From positions 1 through 11,569 of the forward strand of contig JAIRLW010000325.1 in assembly GCA_031259095.1 (NCBI GenBank): DNA of 11,569 nucleotides, written 5' to 3'. Positions 1 to 6,792 of this stretch are shown here, piece after piece. The notes below the pieces were generated by a model that was not told the DNA's origin, did not search any database, and saw nothing but the letters and a program-made list of their open reading frames with translations. This stretch comes from Planctomycetaceae bacterium (GTDB lineage Bacteria; Planctomycetota; Planctomycetia; Pirellulales; Thermoguttaceae). Made by a program: the position numbers and the translations under genes. Position 1 is the first letter of the stretch. Every line of letters begins with the position of its first letter.

Positions 1-1
1 A

Positions 2-937
2 TCACAAATAATCGATAAAGGGTTTGACGAAGCGTTACTTGAACGTCTCCAATCGGAAAAGGATGCCGGACGGTTTGAAGTGATTGCCGATATTTTAAAC
101 CGACGTTACAACGCTTCGATTTTACCGATTCTTTTGGCACGAGCCAAAGCCGCCGACACTCCCAATCGTTTGGCGTTGATTCGCATTGCCGAAAGAGCGG
201 CAACAAAAGAAAATGTGAGCGATTTTATTATTGTTTGGGAATTGATTACTGATCGAGGGCAACGCGATCAGGCGGAACAAATTATTGCCCGACTGGTCAA
301 CGGCGATTCCGAAACAGTATTGAAACAACGTACTGAAAAGAATTACGCCGAAATGTTTTCGTTACTTGGACGAATCGGCGACGAAAAATCGATTAAGGAA
401 ATAACCGACCGCGTCTTCAAACGACCCCTTGATGCTGGAATGTCGCCAACGCCGGAATTAACAGCCGCCGCGTTAAGGGCAATGTGTAATTGGCCCGACG
501 GACGTGTTGCCAACGAATTACTTCGTGTTGCGGAAAATAAAACTTTTTCCGATACCGACCGAATTGCTGCTCTTCGCGGTTTTGCGCGGGTAGCGTCGTT
601 GCCGAATGACCGGATTAAAATCAAAATTAACGACCAAGAAAAAACCGCTCTACTTGCCAAAGGTTTTGATTATGCGATTCGTATTGACGAAAAACGTTTG
701 ATTATTCAACGTATCGGACAGATTCGTCATGCGGATTCGTTGAAATTCGTGTTGCGATATTTCGACGACACGGAACTTCAGGACACGGTGATTCGTTCCA
801 TTCTTGATCTGGCGCATCACACCGATTTACGGCGTTCCGATAAAGAAACATTCGGCGCGGCGTTGGATAAAGTTATTGCCGTAACAAAAGATCAGGAACT
901 TCTTGACCGCGCAAAACGGTATAAAAATAATTTTTAA
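2..937 (+). CDS. HEAT-like repeat protein, C-terminal part (5' end outside window)
   Basis: The reading frame is open from base 2, so the gene begins upstream of the window. A GTG at base 80 could be taken as a start, but 26 sense codons precede it in frame, so it is probably internal. About 311 residues are visible. They form a series of paired amphipathic helices of roughly 30-40 residues, with segments such as LPILLARAKAADTPNRLALI, ELTAAALRAMCNWPDGRVAN and SLKFVLRYFDDTELQDTVIR. That pattern is typical of HEAT/armadillo-type solenoids, which act as binding scaffolds. In Planctomycetes such repeats often form the tail of large secreted proteins with a catalytic or heme-binding domain at the front. 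No catalytic motif, membrane segment or metal-binding cysteine cluster is visible here, so the partner domain is unknown. The gene ends in TAA. Confidence is good for a helical repeat protein and low for any specific role. Confidence 0.7.
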   Translation, partial: SQIIDKGFDEALLERLQSEKDAGRFEVIADILNRRYNASILPILLARAKAADTPNRLALIRIAERAATKENVSDFIIVWELITDRGQRDQAEQIIARLVNGDSETVLKQRTEKNYAEMFSLLGRIGDEKSIKEITDRVFKRPLDAGMSPTPELTAAALRAMCNWPDGRVANELLRVAENKTFSDTDRIAALRGFARVASLPNDRIKIKINDQEKTALLAKGFDYAIRIDEKRLIIQRIGQIRHADSLKFVLRYFDDTELQDTVIRSILDLAHHTDLRRSDKETFGAALDKVIAVTKDQELLDRAKRYKNNF

Positions 938-952
938 ACGAAAATTAAAATA

Positions 953-1105
953 ATTCTGATTATTTCGGAATTTTAAAGGGGCAATTGTTTGGATCAATAA
1001 ATTCAAGTAGGCAACGTTTCACCGAAACGTTGGTCGGCGCTAGCCGATATGAAAGGTCGCCTATCACAAATTACCCTTCAATTTTCGAAATAATCAGGAT
1101 TTTTT
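953..1105. repeat. Nested inverted-repeat element with a three-stem core
   Basis: The outer arms are a perfect 12-base inverted repeat, CTGATTATTTCG at 956-967 and its complement at 1086-1097. The complementarity extends imperfectly a few bases on both sides. Inside lies a compact fold. TAGG at 1008-1011 can pair with CCTA at 1060-1063, plus a G-U pair outside. Enclosed by this are a perfect 9-bp hairpin (1012-1020 with 1024-1032, loop ACC) and a 5-bp hairpin (1034-1038 with 1043-1047, loop GCTA). A run of six T follows the right outer arm at 1100-1105. The element could be a MITE-like or REP-like mobile repeat, a structured RNA, or a complex terminator for the HEAT-like gene. The sequence alone does not decide. 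Most of the 938-1198 gap is accounted for by this element and the 9-base repeat next to it. Confidence 0.6.
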
Positions 1106-1113
1106 ATTCCATA

Positions 1114-1137
1114 GTCCCATTAGTCCCTATTGTCTCT
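1114..1137. repeat. 9-base periodic GTCCC repeat, copy set 1
   Basis: GTCCC occurs at 1114 and 1123 and the variant GTCTC at 1132, exactly 9 bases apart. The spacer bases are A/T. The array lies about 85 bases before the start of the ATPase gene. The same 9-base period recurs at 3610-3645 ahead of the asparagine synthetase gene. Confidence 0.65.
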
Positions 1138-1198
1138 AAATTTCAATGAGGACAAAAATTTGAACATTGCATGAACAATAATTAACAAAAAAACAATA

Positions 1199-2503
1199 AT
1201 GGCAAAAATAGAAGGATTTCGGGTAAAGAATTTTAAATCTCTAAAAGATGTTACGCTTGGACGGATTATGAATTTGCAGCAAGCCGAACCGCTCACTCCG
1301 CTGATAGTCGTTATCGGTAAAAACGGAGTTGGTAAGAGTTCACTATTTGACGCATTTGGTTTCTTGGCGGATTGTTTGAAAATTGGGGTTGAAGAAGCAT
1401 GCGACGCACGCGGTCGCGGCGGTTTCGAGAAAATTCAATCACAAGGACAAAACAAGCCAATCGAATTTGAAATCTATTACAAAGAAAATACGAAAGCCAG
1501 TCCGATTACGTATGAGTTGTCAATAGGACTTGATAAACTAAGCCGACCTTGTGTTCTCAAAGAACGTCTCAGACAACGCCGAAGCGGACAAAGAAATTAT
1601 GGACGACCGTATTCATTTTTAGTATTGAACAACGGAAAGGGAATTGTATGGAAAGGTGAAACAAAAGGTTTTCAGATTGATGAAACGAAAAAAGATTTTG
1701 ATCTGGCGAGTTGGATTAAAAATCTTAAATCCGGAAGATCCGGAAAAACTAAAGAAGAAACAAAAAATAGCGAGAAAGTCGAGTTGGATGATAATCGTAA
1801 ACTTGGTATTGCTACGTTGGGTTCTCTTAAACAACATCCGCGAATTTCTGCATTTCGCCGTTTTGTTGAGGGTTGGTATTTAAGTTACTTTACGCCTGAT
1901 GCGGCGCGAAGTATGCCGCTTGCCGTACCGCAAAAACATCTTAACATTCACGGCGATAATCTTGGAAATGTTGTGCAGTTCATGGAACGCGAACATCCTA
2001 AACAGTTTCAGAATATTCTGAAACGAATTGCACAAAAAATACCTGGAATAAAAAAAATAGATACAGAAAAAACCAGCGATGGAAGATTACTACTTCGGTT
2101 TAATGACGAAGGTTTTCAAGACCCATTTTATTCCCAACAAATGTCTGATGGAACGCTCAAAATATTCGCTTATTTACTTTTACTTGACGATCCGTCACCG
2201 CCGCCGTTTTTGTGTATTGAAGAGCCGGAAAATGGTTTGTATCATAAATTGTTGGAAACTTTAGCTTCGGAATTTCGAAAACATGCGGAGAAACGTGAAG
2301 ATGGATCGCAAGTTTTTCTCACAACTCACCAACCTTATTTGGTTGACGCATTAGAACCGTTGGAGGTTTGGATACTTGAAAAGGGGCAAGATGGTTTTTC
2401 TGTTGTTAAACGGGCAAGCGAAATACAAATTGTGAAACACTTAGTGGATTCCGGTTTACCTTTGGGCGGATTATGGTACAGCGATTATTTGGATAGGAGA
2501 TAA
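1199..2503 (+). CDS. AAA ATPase of the RecF/OLD-like (AAA_15/AAA_21) type, partner of the adjacent TOPRIM gene
   Basis: This 434-residue protein has the full set of motifs of the ABC/SMC-like AAA ATPases. An N-terminal strand region (FRVKNFKSLKDV, 7-18) leads to a Walker A GKNGVGKS at 40-47. A signature-like SDGTL lies at 316-320, a Walker B FLCIEEPENGL at 337-347 with the catalytic glutamate pair at 341-342, and an H-loop TTHQPY with His377. The middle (about residues 60-300) is the helical insertion typical of OLD-type ATPases; residues 155-200 are very rich in Lys, Glu and Asp. Proteins of this kind bind and hydrolyse ATP to sense a trigger and control a nuclease partner. The next gene starts 4 bases after the stop and encodes a TOPRIM-like protein, which makes a two-gene operon. 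The ATG at 1199 has no clear Shine-Dalgarno sequence, but the N-terminal beta strand begins right after it, so the start is credible. An anti-phage role is inferred from gene pairing and is not shown. Confidence 0.88.
   Translation: MAKIEGFRVKNFKSLKDVTLGRIMNLQQAEPLTPLIVVIGKNGVGKSSLFDAFGFLADCLKIGVEEACDARGRGGFEKIQSQGQNKPIEFEIYYKENTKASPITYELSIGLDKLSRPCVLKERLRQRRSGQRNYGRPYSFLVLNNGKGIVWKGETKGFQIDETKKDFDLASWIKNLKSGRSGKTKEETKNSEKVELDDNRKLGIATLGSLKQHPRISAFRRFVEGWYLSYFTPDAARSMPLAVPQKHLNIHGDNLGNVVQFMEREHPKQFQNILKRIAQKIPGIKKIDTEKTSDGRLLLRFNDEGFQDPFYSQQMSDGTLKIFAYLLLLDDPSPPPFLCIEEPENGLYHKLLETLASEFRKHAEKREDGSQVFLTTHQPYLVDALEPLEVWILEKGQDGFSVVKRASEIQIVKHLVDSGLPLGGLWYSDYLDRR
2495..2500 (+). promoter_or_regulatory. 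Ribosome binding site that fixes the upstream start of the TOPRIM gene
   Basis: AGGAGA lies 7 bases before the ATG at 2508, inside the last codons of the ATPase gene. It supports translation starting at 2508, with coupling to the upstream gene. It argues against the TTG at 2555 as the real start of the TOPRIM protein. Confidence 0.7.
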
Positions 2504-2507
2504 TGTT

Positions 2508-3172
2508 ATGCATTTTGAAATTCTTGTAGAAGACCAATCGGAAAAAAAAAAACGTTGGATATTCTGATTCCAAAAATCATTGGCAATAAACATACATTCA
2601 ATGTTCATCCGTATAAAGGCATTGGACGAATACCAAAAGACCTCAAAGAAAATACAACAGATGCGAATAAACGAATTTTATTGAATCAATTACCGAGATT
2701 GTTACAAGGCATTGGAATAACACATAACCAATACCCTAAAGATTATCGTGCTGCGGTCATCATTATTTGTGACTTGGATGACAAATGTTTGAAAACATTT
2801 CGCGCAGAGTTGGAAGCGATTCTTAATCATTGTGATCCGAAACCGGAAACTCGTTTTTGTATTGCTATTGAGGAAGGCGAAGCGTGGTTTCTTGGCGACA
2901 TTCCGGCAATCAAATCTGCTTATCCGAAAGCGAAAAATACTGTTTTGAATGCATATAAAAATGATTCTATTTGCGGTACTTGGGAATGTTTAGCGAATGC
3001 GGTTTACAAAGGCGGCAGTATTGCGCTTTCTGCGAAAGGATGGCAGGCGGTCGGTTTGGAAAAATCATGTTGGGCGGAAAATATTAGTCCTCACATGAAT
3101 GTTGAGAATAATAAGTCGCCGAGTTTTAATTATTTACGACAAAAATTACAAGAATTATTAGCGTCTTTGTAA
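2508..3172 (+). CDS. DUF4276/TOPRIM-like protein with a frameshift at an A11 run
   Basis: The gene starts at ATG 2508 behind AGGAGA and reads MHFEILVEDQSEKKK. The 11-A run at 2542-2552 then leads to a TGA at 2565-2567. A second frame, open from 2555 to 3172, continues with the rest of the protein. A -1 slip at the A run joins the two into about 221 residues. The joined product looks like the DUF4276 family (TOPRIM fold): the motif-1 Glu is in LVED (Glu8), and a DxD is in IICDLDD (about residues 89-91). Conserved blocks such as KGIGRIPK, TRFCIAIEEGEAWFLGD and SPSFNYLRQKL follow. Glu8 lies upstream of the A run, so a protein begun at 2555 would lack the likely metal-binding Glu. The partner is the ATPase gene 4 bases upstream. 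The break could be a sequencing or assembly error, a phase-variable tract, or a site of transcriptional or ribosomal slippage. Family assignment is from memory of its conserved blocks. Confidence 0.8.
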
Positions 3173-3268
3173 CATTATGGGATATACTTTTTTGCCGTCA
3201 TAAACATTATTTGTAATTATTCAGCGGAGTATTGGTAACGACTTTAACGTTCCCTATTTTCTGCGTCA

Positions 3269-3321
3269 TTTTGCGTATTCTGCGTTAAATTTAAACGCAA
3301 CATACGCAGAATATCGCAAAA
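3269..3321. repeat. Large imperfect inverted repeat
   Basis: TTTTGCGTATTCTGCGT at 3269-3285 pairs with 3304-3321, with one unpaired base and an 18-base loop. The loop contains its own palindrome (TTAAATTTAA). A partial third copy of the TCTGCGT motif lies at 3260-3266. There is no T-run directly after the right arm, so it is not a clean intrinsic terminator for the ATPase-TOPRIM unit, although it could protect the 3' end of the transcript. A REP-like interspersed repeat is an alternative. Confidence 0.55.
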
Positions 3322-3417
3322 CAGAATATTGAGGAAAAACAACTGAGCCGTTACTTGATTTTTAACCTTTTTATTTTTTAACCTTTAACCAAGTCGTTTA
3401 GCGATCTCAGAAGTTTT

Positions 3418-3564
3418 ATGACAAAAAAATTATTGTTGATTCTGTTGATGTTGTTTACTGCTGGTTCGCTTCAGGCGCAAACAGTTTCGTTGTCCGCATT
3501 GCTGGACGAAATGGTTGACCGTTATTCCGTAACACAGATTCCTGATCCGGCGTTCTCCAGTTGA
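3418..3564 (+). pseudogene. 5' remnant of a secreted DUF2961-like protein
   Basis: A 48-codon frame starts at ATG 3418 and ends in TGA. It begins with a clear signal peptide: MTKK, then the hydrophobic stretch LLLILLMLF, and a likely cleavage site after SLQAQ. The mature part reads VSLSALLDEMVDRYSVTQIP followed by DPAFSS. This matches, from memory, the start of planctomycete DUF2961 (GH172-type) secreted proteins, where a run LLxEMxDR...PDPAF precedes a TCxQ/SSYDR segment. Here the frame stops right after that block. The rest of the usual several-hundred-residue protein is absent, and the asparagine synthetase gene begins 155 bases later. This suggests a deletion remnant. A real short secreted peptide is possible but less likely. 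Confidence is high for the signal peptide and moderate for the family. Confidence 0.5.
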
Positions 3565-3609
3565 ATAATTTCCTAAACACAAATTTGATTTATGATTTAA
3601 AAATCATTC

Positions 3610-3645
3610 GTCCCTAAAGTCCCCTTTGTCCCTATCGTCCCTTAC
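3610..3645. repeat. 9-base periodic GTCCC repeat, copy set 2
   Basis: GTCCC recurs at 3610, 3619, 3628 and 3637 with an exact 9-base period and mostly A/T spacers. Just before it, ATGATTT at 3592-3598 and its complement at 3601-3607 form a small perfect inverted repeat. The array sits about 110 bases before the asparagine synthetase start. It shares its period and core with 1114-1137. Confidence 0.7.
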
Positions 3646-3719
3646 TCCAATTTTAAGAACATTAGTGCCAATAAATCTGTGATTAAAAATAAATTTTTAG
3701 AGGTTCCCAAAAGATTACA

Positions 3720-5612
3720 ATGTGCGGAATTTGCGGAGCAGTTTGGAGTGAACCTTCAAAGGCAATTAACAGAACAACATTAGACGCGATGACCGATATT
3801 CTTCGGCATCGCGGACCGGATGATCGCGGTATCTTGTTGCAACAAGGAATCGCGTTGGGACATCGTCGGCTGGCGATTATTGATCTGACTCCGTCAGGAC
3901 TTCAGCCAATGCCAAACGAAGATGAAACTGTTTGGATTGTCTTTAACGGTGAAATTTATAATTTTGAACAATTACGCCGCGACTTGATTAGTCGCGGACA
4001 TCGTTTTCGCAGCGAATCCGACACCGAAGTTCTGATTCATCTTTACGAAGAAAAACACGAAAATTTGTTGCAATATCTCAACGGAATGTTTGCAATGGCG
4101 ATTTGGGATGTTCGTGAACGAAAATTATTTTTGGCGCGTGACCGGATTGGTAAAAAGCCGTTGTTTTACCGTAACGAATCAAACCGGTTGATTTTTGCCA
4201 GTGAAATGAAAAGCATTCTGACGGTCAACGGAATTCCGCGTGATATTGATCCGTCCGCATTGGACGACTATTTAACGTATCAATATATTCCTCATCCGAA
4301 AACGATTTTTCTTGGTGTTTCAAAATTACCGCCGGGTCATTTTGCGGTTTGGCAGGATAATCAGTTGACGGTTCGGCGTTACTGGAATCCCGACTGGAAC
4401 GAAGAAAATGAACAATTAACGTTTGAAGAATGGTCGGAAGAACTTCGGGCGTTGGTTACGGACGCGGTGCGAATCCGTCTTCGAAGCGATGTGCCGGTTG
4501 GAGCGTTTTTGTCCGGCGGAATCGATTCGTCAATCACTGCCGGAATAATGCAACAGGAATGTCCGCAACAAATACGAACTTTCTGTATCGGTTTTCCGCA
4601 AAAAGAATACGATGAAACCGCGTTTGCCCGTCAAGCGTCGAATTTGTTCGGCACAAAACATCAGGAATTAATTGTTACGTCAGATATTGAAGATGTTTTG
4701 CCGAAAATAATCCGGCATTACGATGAACCGTTTGCCGATTCCAGCGCGATTCCGACTTGGTCGTTGTGTGAAATGGCGCGGCGCGAAGTTACTGTTGCGC
4801 TGAGCGGCGACGGCGGTGATGAACTTTTTGCGGGTTATGATCGCTATCGGGCGGTTCGGCTGGGAATGTTTGCGGAGAAGATACCGCCTATTTTAAGAAC
4901 AATATTAGCCAAACCGATTCACAATTTCATTCCCGCTTCAACACGTCAACGTTCCCTCCTTCGCCGGTTGAAACGATTTCTCGAAGCAATCGGCATGGAA
5001 CCGTTGGAACAATATTTACAATGGATTGCCATTTTTAACCGTGAACGGCGTCAACAACTGTACACGCCGGAATTTTCGGAACAAATTTATGGTTATGATT
5101 CGCTTGATTTTCTACGGCAAGCCGAACAACATTGTTCGCGGCGTGATCGTGTAACACGAATTGCGTTGACGGATATGCAGACCTATCTTCCGTGCGATTT
5201 AATGACGAAAGTGGATATTGCATCAATGGCGCATGGATTGGAATGTCGTGCGCCGTTACTGGATTACCGGATTGCCGAATGGGCGGCGCGGTTACCGATT
5301 CGGTACAAAATTAAAGGAAATTGCGGTAAAAAAATTCTTCGTGAAACGTTTCGTGATTTGTTGCCGCCGGATATTGAACATCGGCATAAAATGGGTTTTG
5401 GCGTTCCGGTTGATCATTGGTTTCGTAAACCGTTACGTGAAATGGTTCAGGATATTCTGCTCGATTCCCAAACAAGACAACGCGGTTTTTTTGAACAAAA
5501 ATTTATCAAACAACTCCTGAACGATCATTTTTCCAATCGATTCGATCACGCTTATCGGATTTGGGCATTATTCGTTTTTGAACATTGGATTCGATGCTGG
5601 GGTCAAAAATAA
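3720..5612 (+). CDS. asnB: Asparagine synthetase, glutamine-hydrolysing (AsnB type)
   Basis: This enzyme converts aspartate, glutamine and ATP into asparagine, glutamate, AMP and pyrophosphate in the cytoplasm. The 630-residue length fits the long bacterial AsnB/WbmJ-like group. The N-terminal class II amidotransferase domain begins with Met-Cys (MCGICG), so Cys2 is the nucleophile after Met removal. It has RHRGPDD (29-35), GHRRLAIIDL (47-56), FNGEIYNF (75-82) and SDTEVLIHLYEE. The synthetase domain has the PPi loop SGGIDSS at 265-271, YDEPFADSSAIPTW, SGDGGDELFAGY at 362-373 and MTKVDIASMAHGLECRAPLL near the end. All expected catalytic motifs are intact. The start at ATG 3720 is fixed by the required Met-Cys terminus. 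The only upstream purine stretch, AGAGG, is 16 bases away, so translation probably does not depend on a Shine-Dalgarno sequence. The gene stands alone, converging with the minus-strand gene 36 bases downstream. Some homologues amidate sugars or peptides in surface-polymer clusters, but no such neighbours are visible. Confidence 0.96.
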   Translation: MCGICGAVWSEPSKAINRTTLDAMTDILRHRGPDDRGILLQQGIALGHRRLAIIDLTPSGLQPMPNEDETVWIVFNGEIYNFEQLRRDLISRGHRFRSESDTEVLIHLYEEKHENLLQYLNGMFAMAIWDVRERKLFLARDRIGKKPLFYRNESNRLIFASEMKSILTVNGIPRDIDPSALDDYLTYQYIPHPKTIFLGVSKLPPGHFAVWQDNQLTVRRYWNPDWNEENEQLTFEEWSEELRALVTDAVRIRLRSDVPVGAFLSGGIDSSITAGIMQQECPQQIRTFCIGFPQKEYDETAFARQASNLFGTKHQELIVTSDIEDVLPKIIRHYDEPFADSSAIPTWSLCEMARREVTVALSGDGGDELFAGYDRYRAVRLGMFAEKIPPILRTILAKPIHNFIPASTRQRSLLRRLKRFLEAIGMEPLEQYLQWIAIFNRERRQQLYTPEFSEQIYGYDSLDFLRQAEQHCSRRDRVTRIALTDMQTYLPCDLMTKVDIASMAHGLECRAPLLDYRIAEWAARLPIRYKIKGNCGKKILRETFRDLLPPDIEHRHKMGFGVPVDHWFRKPLREMVQDILLDSQTRQRGFFEQKFIKQLLNDHFSNRFDHAYRIWALFVFEHWIRCWGQK

Positions 5613-5648
5613 CGTAATATTTCATGCGAATAAACGACGGGATATATT

Positions 5649-6413
5649 TTATTTCCGTTTCCATTGATTTTTTGGTTTGGAAGCAGCATCGATAGCGTCT
5701 CGACAGATGTTAAAAATTCTGCCGGCTGTTACGCCGTACTTTTGGGCAATTTGTTGATATTTTTGTCCGGCTTTTCGTGCTTTAAGAATTTCCGCTTTGG
5801 CATTGGCGTCAATTTTACATTTCCGTGTTGAAAAGTTCGGAAGCGGTAAACTCGGATCGCGTTTACACAACACTTTTATATCGTTTTTGATCCGGTCCTG
5901 AGACATTTTCATTTTTTTGACAATTTCCAGATAGGACAAGCCTGCACGCAATAATTCCGTAACTTTTCGACGGCGTTCAGTGATTTCCGGCGAAGGCTTA
6001 TTGATTGAGCGGAATAACGGCACAGGTCTCTTTGCGGTTTCGTTGTACTGGAAAACCGATTGCCGTACCCATTCGTTAGAGACATTGAACATCGCTCCAA
6101 CCGCTCGCAATGACAATCCGCTACGTCGGGCTTCGGCAATTTCCGCTAAACGGGCTTTTCTTGCCGCTTCCCGAATCTTGCGCTGTTTCAACATAATTTT
6201 TTCCCGCTCGCGTAATTTTTTCAGTCTTTTCTGGTTTCTTGCCGATTTTGCCTCTTTGGTTTTACGGCACGTCCGAATACTGATACCGTAATTTCGCGCT
6301 GTCGCGTAAACTGCGGCAGTCGTTATTCCATACGAATCGGCAATGGAGGCAATAGATTCGCCCATCGAAAACCGTCGTTTCATCTCCTTAATGTCCTTAA
6401 TATTCCAAACCAT
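5649..6413 (-). CDS. Basic protein with four helix-turn-helix units
   Basis: This 254-residue, strongly basic protein contains four related helix-turn-helix units of the resolvase/Hin or sigma-region-4 style. They lie at about 7-44 (SIASIADSYGITTAAVYATA), 88-125 (LSLRAVGAMFNVSNEWVRQS), 146-184 (LSYLEIVKKMKMSQDRIKND) and 204-241 (KYQQIAQKYGVTAGRIFNIC). Each follows the pattern G-x-S/K, two-residue gap, I/V, then V/I-T/S before the recognition helix. A Lys/Arg-rich helical linker fills 48-87. There is no recombinase, ligand-binding or receiver domain, so it is probably a DNA-binding regulator or architectural protein that contacts several sites at once. The start is well supported by AGGAGGA five bases upstream and a good promoter further out. 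It converges with the asparagine synthetase gene. No named family was recognised. Confidence 0.85.
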   Translation of the reverse strand: MVWNIKDIKEMKRRFSMGESIASIADSYGITTAAVYATARNYGISIRTCRKTKEAKSARNQKRLKKLREREKIMLKQRKIREAARKARLAEIAEARRSGLSLRAVGAMFNVSNEWVRQSVFQYNETAKRPVPLFRSINKPSPEITERRRKVTELLRAGLSYLEIVKKMKMSQDRIKNDIKVLCKRDPSLPLPNFSTRKCKIDANAKAEILKARKAGQKYQQIAQKYGVTAGRIFNICRDAIDAASKPKNQWKRK

Positions 6414-6418
6414 TAGAT

Positions 6419-6425
6419 TCCTCCT
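6419..6425 (-). promoter_or_regulatory. Strong ribosome binding site of the four-HTH gene
   Basis: On the minus strand the sequence reads AGGAGGA, five bases before the ATG at 6413. It is the strongest Shine-Dalgarno sequence in the window. Most other starts here have a weak one or none. Confidence 0.8.
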
Positions 6426-6480
6426 AATTTTTTTGTATCGTTAATAATATTCAAACAGTTGAATGATAATAATCGAATTT

Positions 6481-6508
6481 ATTATATCTTGAGCAAGAGG
6501 TACGTCAA
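6481..6508 (-). promoter_or_regulatory. Sigma70-type promoter of the four-HTH gene
   Basis: Read on the minus strand, TTGACG (6508-6503) is followed after 16 bases by a consensus TATAAT (6486-6481). Transcription would begin around 6474 and give a leader of about 60 bases before the ATG at 6413. Both hexamers are close to consensus and correctly placed for this gene. No experimental support is available. Confidence 0.65.
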
Positions 6509-6579
6509 TAGTCCCAATAGGATTTTAGTAATATTTCAGTGGATTTAGTGTTTTGAGTTTATCAATTTATTAAGGCAAC

Positions 6580-6656
6580 TTCTAAAAATTCATTTTTTGA
6601 CCGACCGAAATCGATTTTAGTCGATTTTAGTTTGTGAAGAAAGTAAGTTTTTAGAA
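6580..6656. repeat. Tandem 10-base repeat framed by 9-base inverted arms
   Basis: CGATTTTAGT occurs twice in tandem at 6612-6631. Around it, TTCTAAAAA (6580-6588) and TTTTTAGAA (6648-6656) are inverted copies. This is the most structured part of the 379-base gap 6414-6792, which otherwise holds only the promoter and RBS of the four-HTH gene and AT-rich sequence without a credible gene. It may be an operator region or the 3' end of the nuclease transcript. Confidence 0.45.
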
Positions 6657-6792
6657 TTTCCTTTAATTAAAATAATCAACCGACGCAACCGTAATTGTCT
6701 ATTTTAATTTTTCGTATTGTTTGGAAAACAACCTTATTTTCACCTTCGGCGAAACAATGTTCCGAAAATTTCGCAACAATGATATTGATCGA

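Noticed and set aside
1008..1063. tRNA-like gene suggested by the cloverleaf-like core
   Set aside because: It is too short and lacks an anticodon arm, the T-loop consensus and an acceptor stem of normal length.
2555..3172. TTG at 2555 as the true start of the TOPRIM-like protein
   Set aside because: It has no suitable ribosome binding site, would drop the conserved LVEDQSEK motif, and ignores the well-placed ATG and AGGAGA just upstream.
5980..6291. 103-codon plus-strand frame opposite the four-HTH gene
   Set aside because: It is a shadow of a gene with a strong promoter, RBS and repeated HTH pattern.
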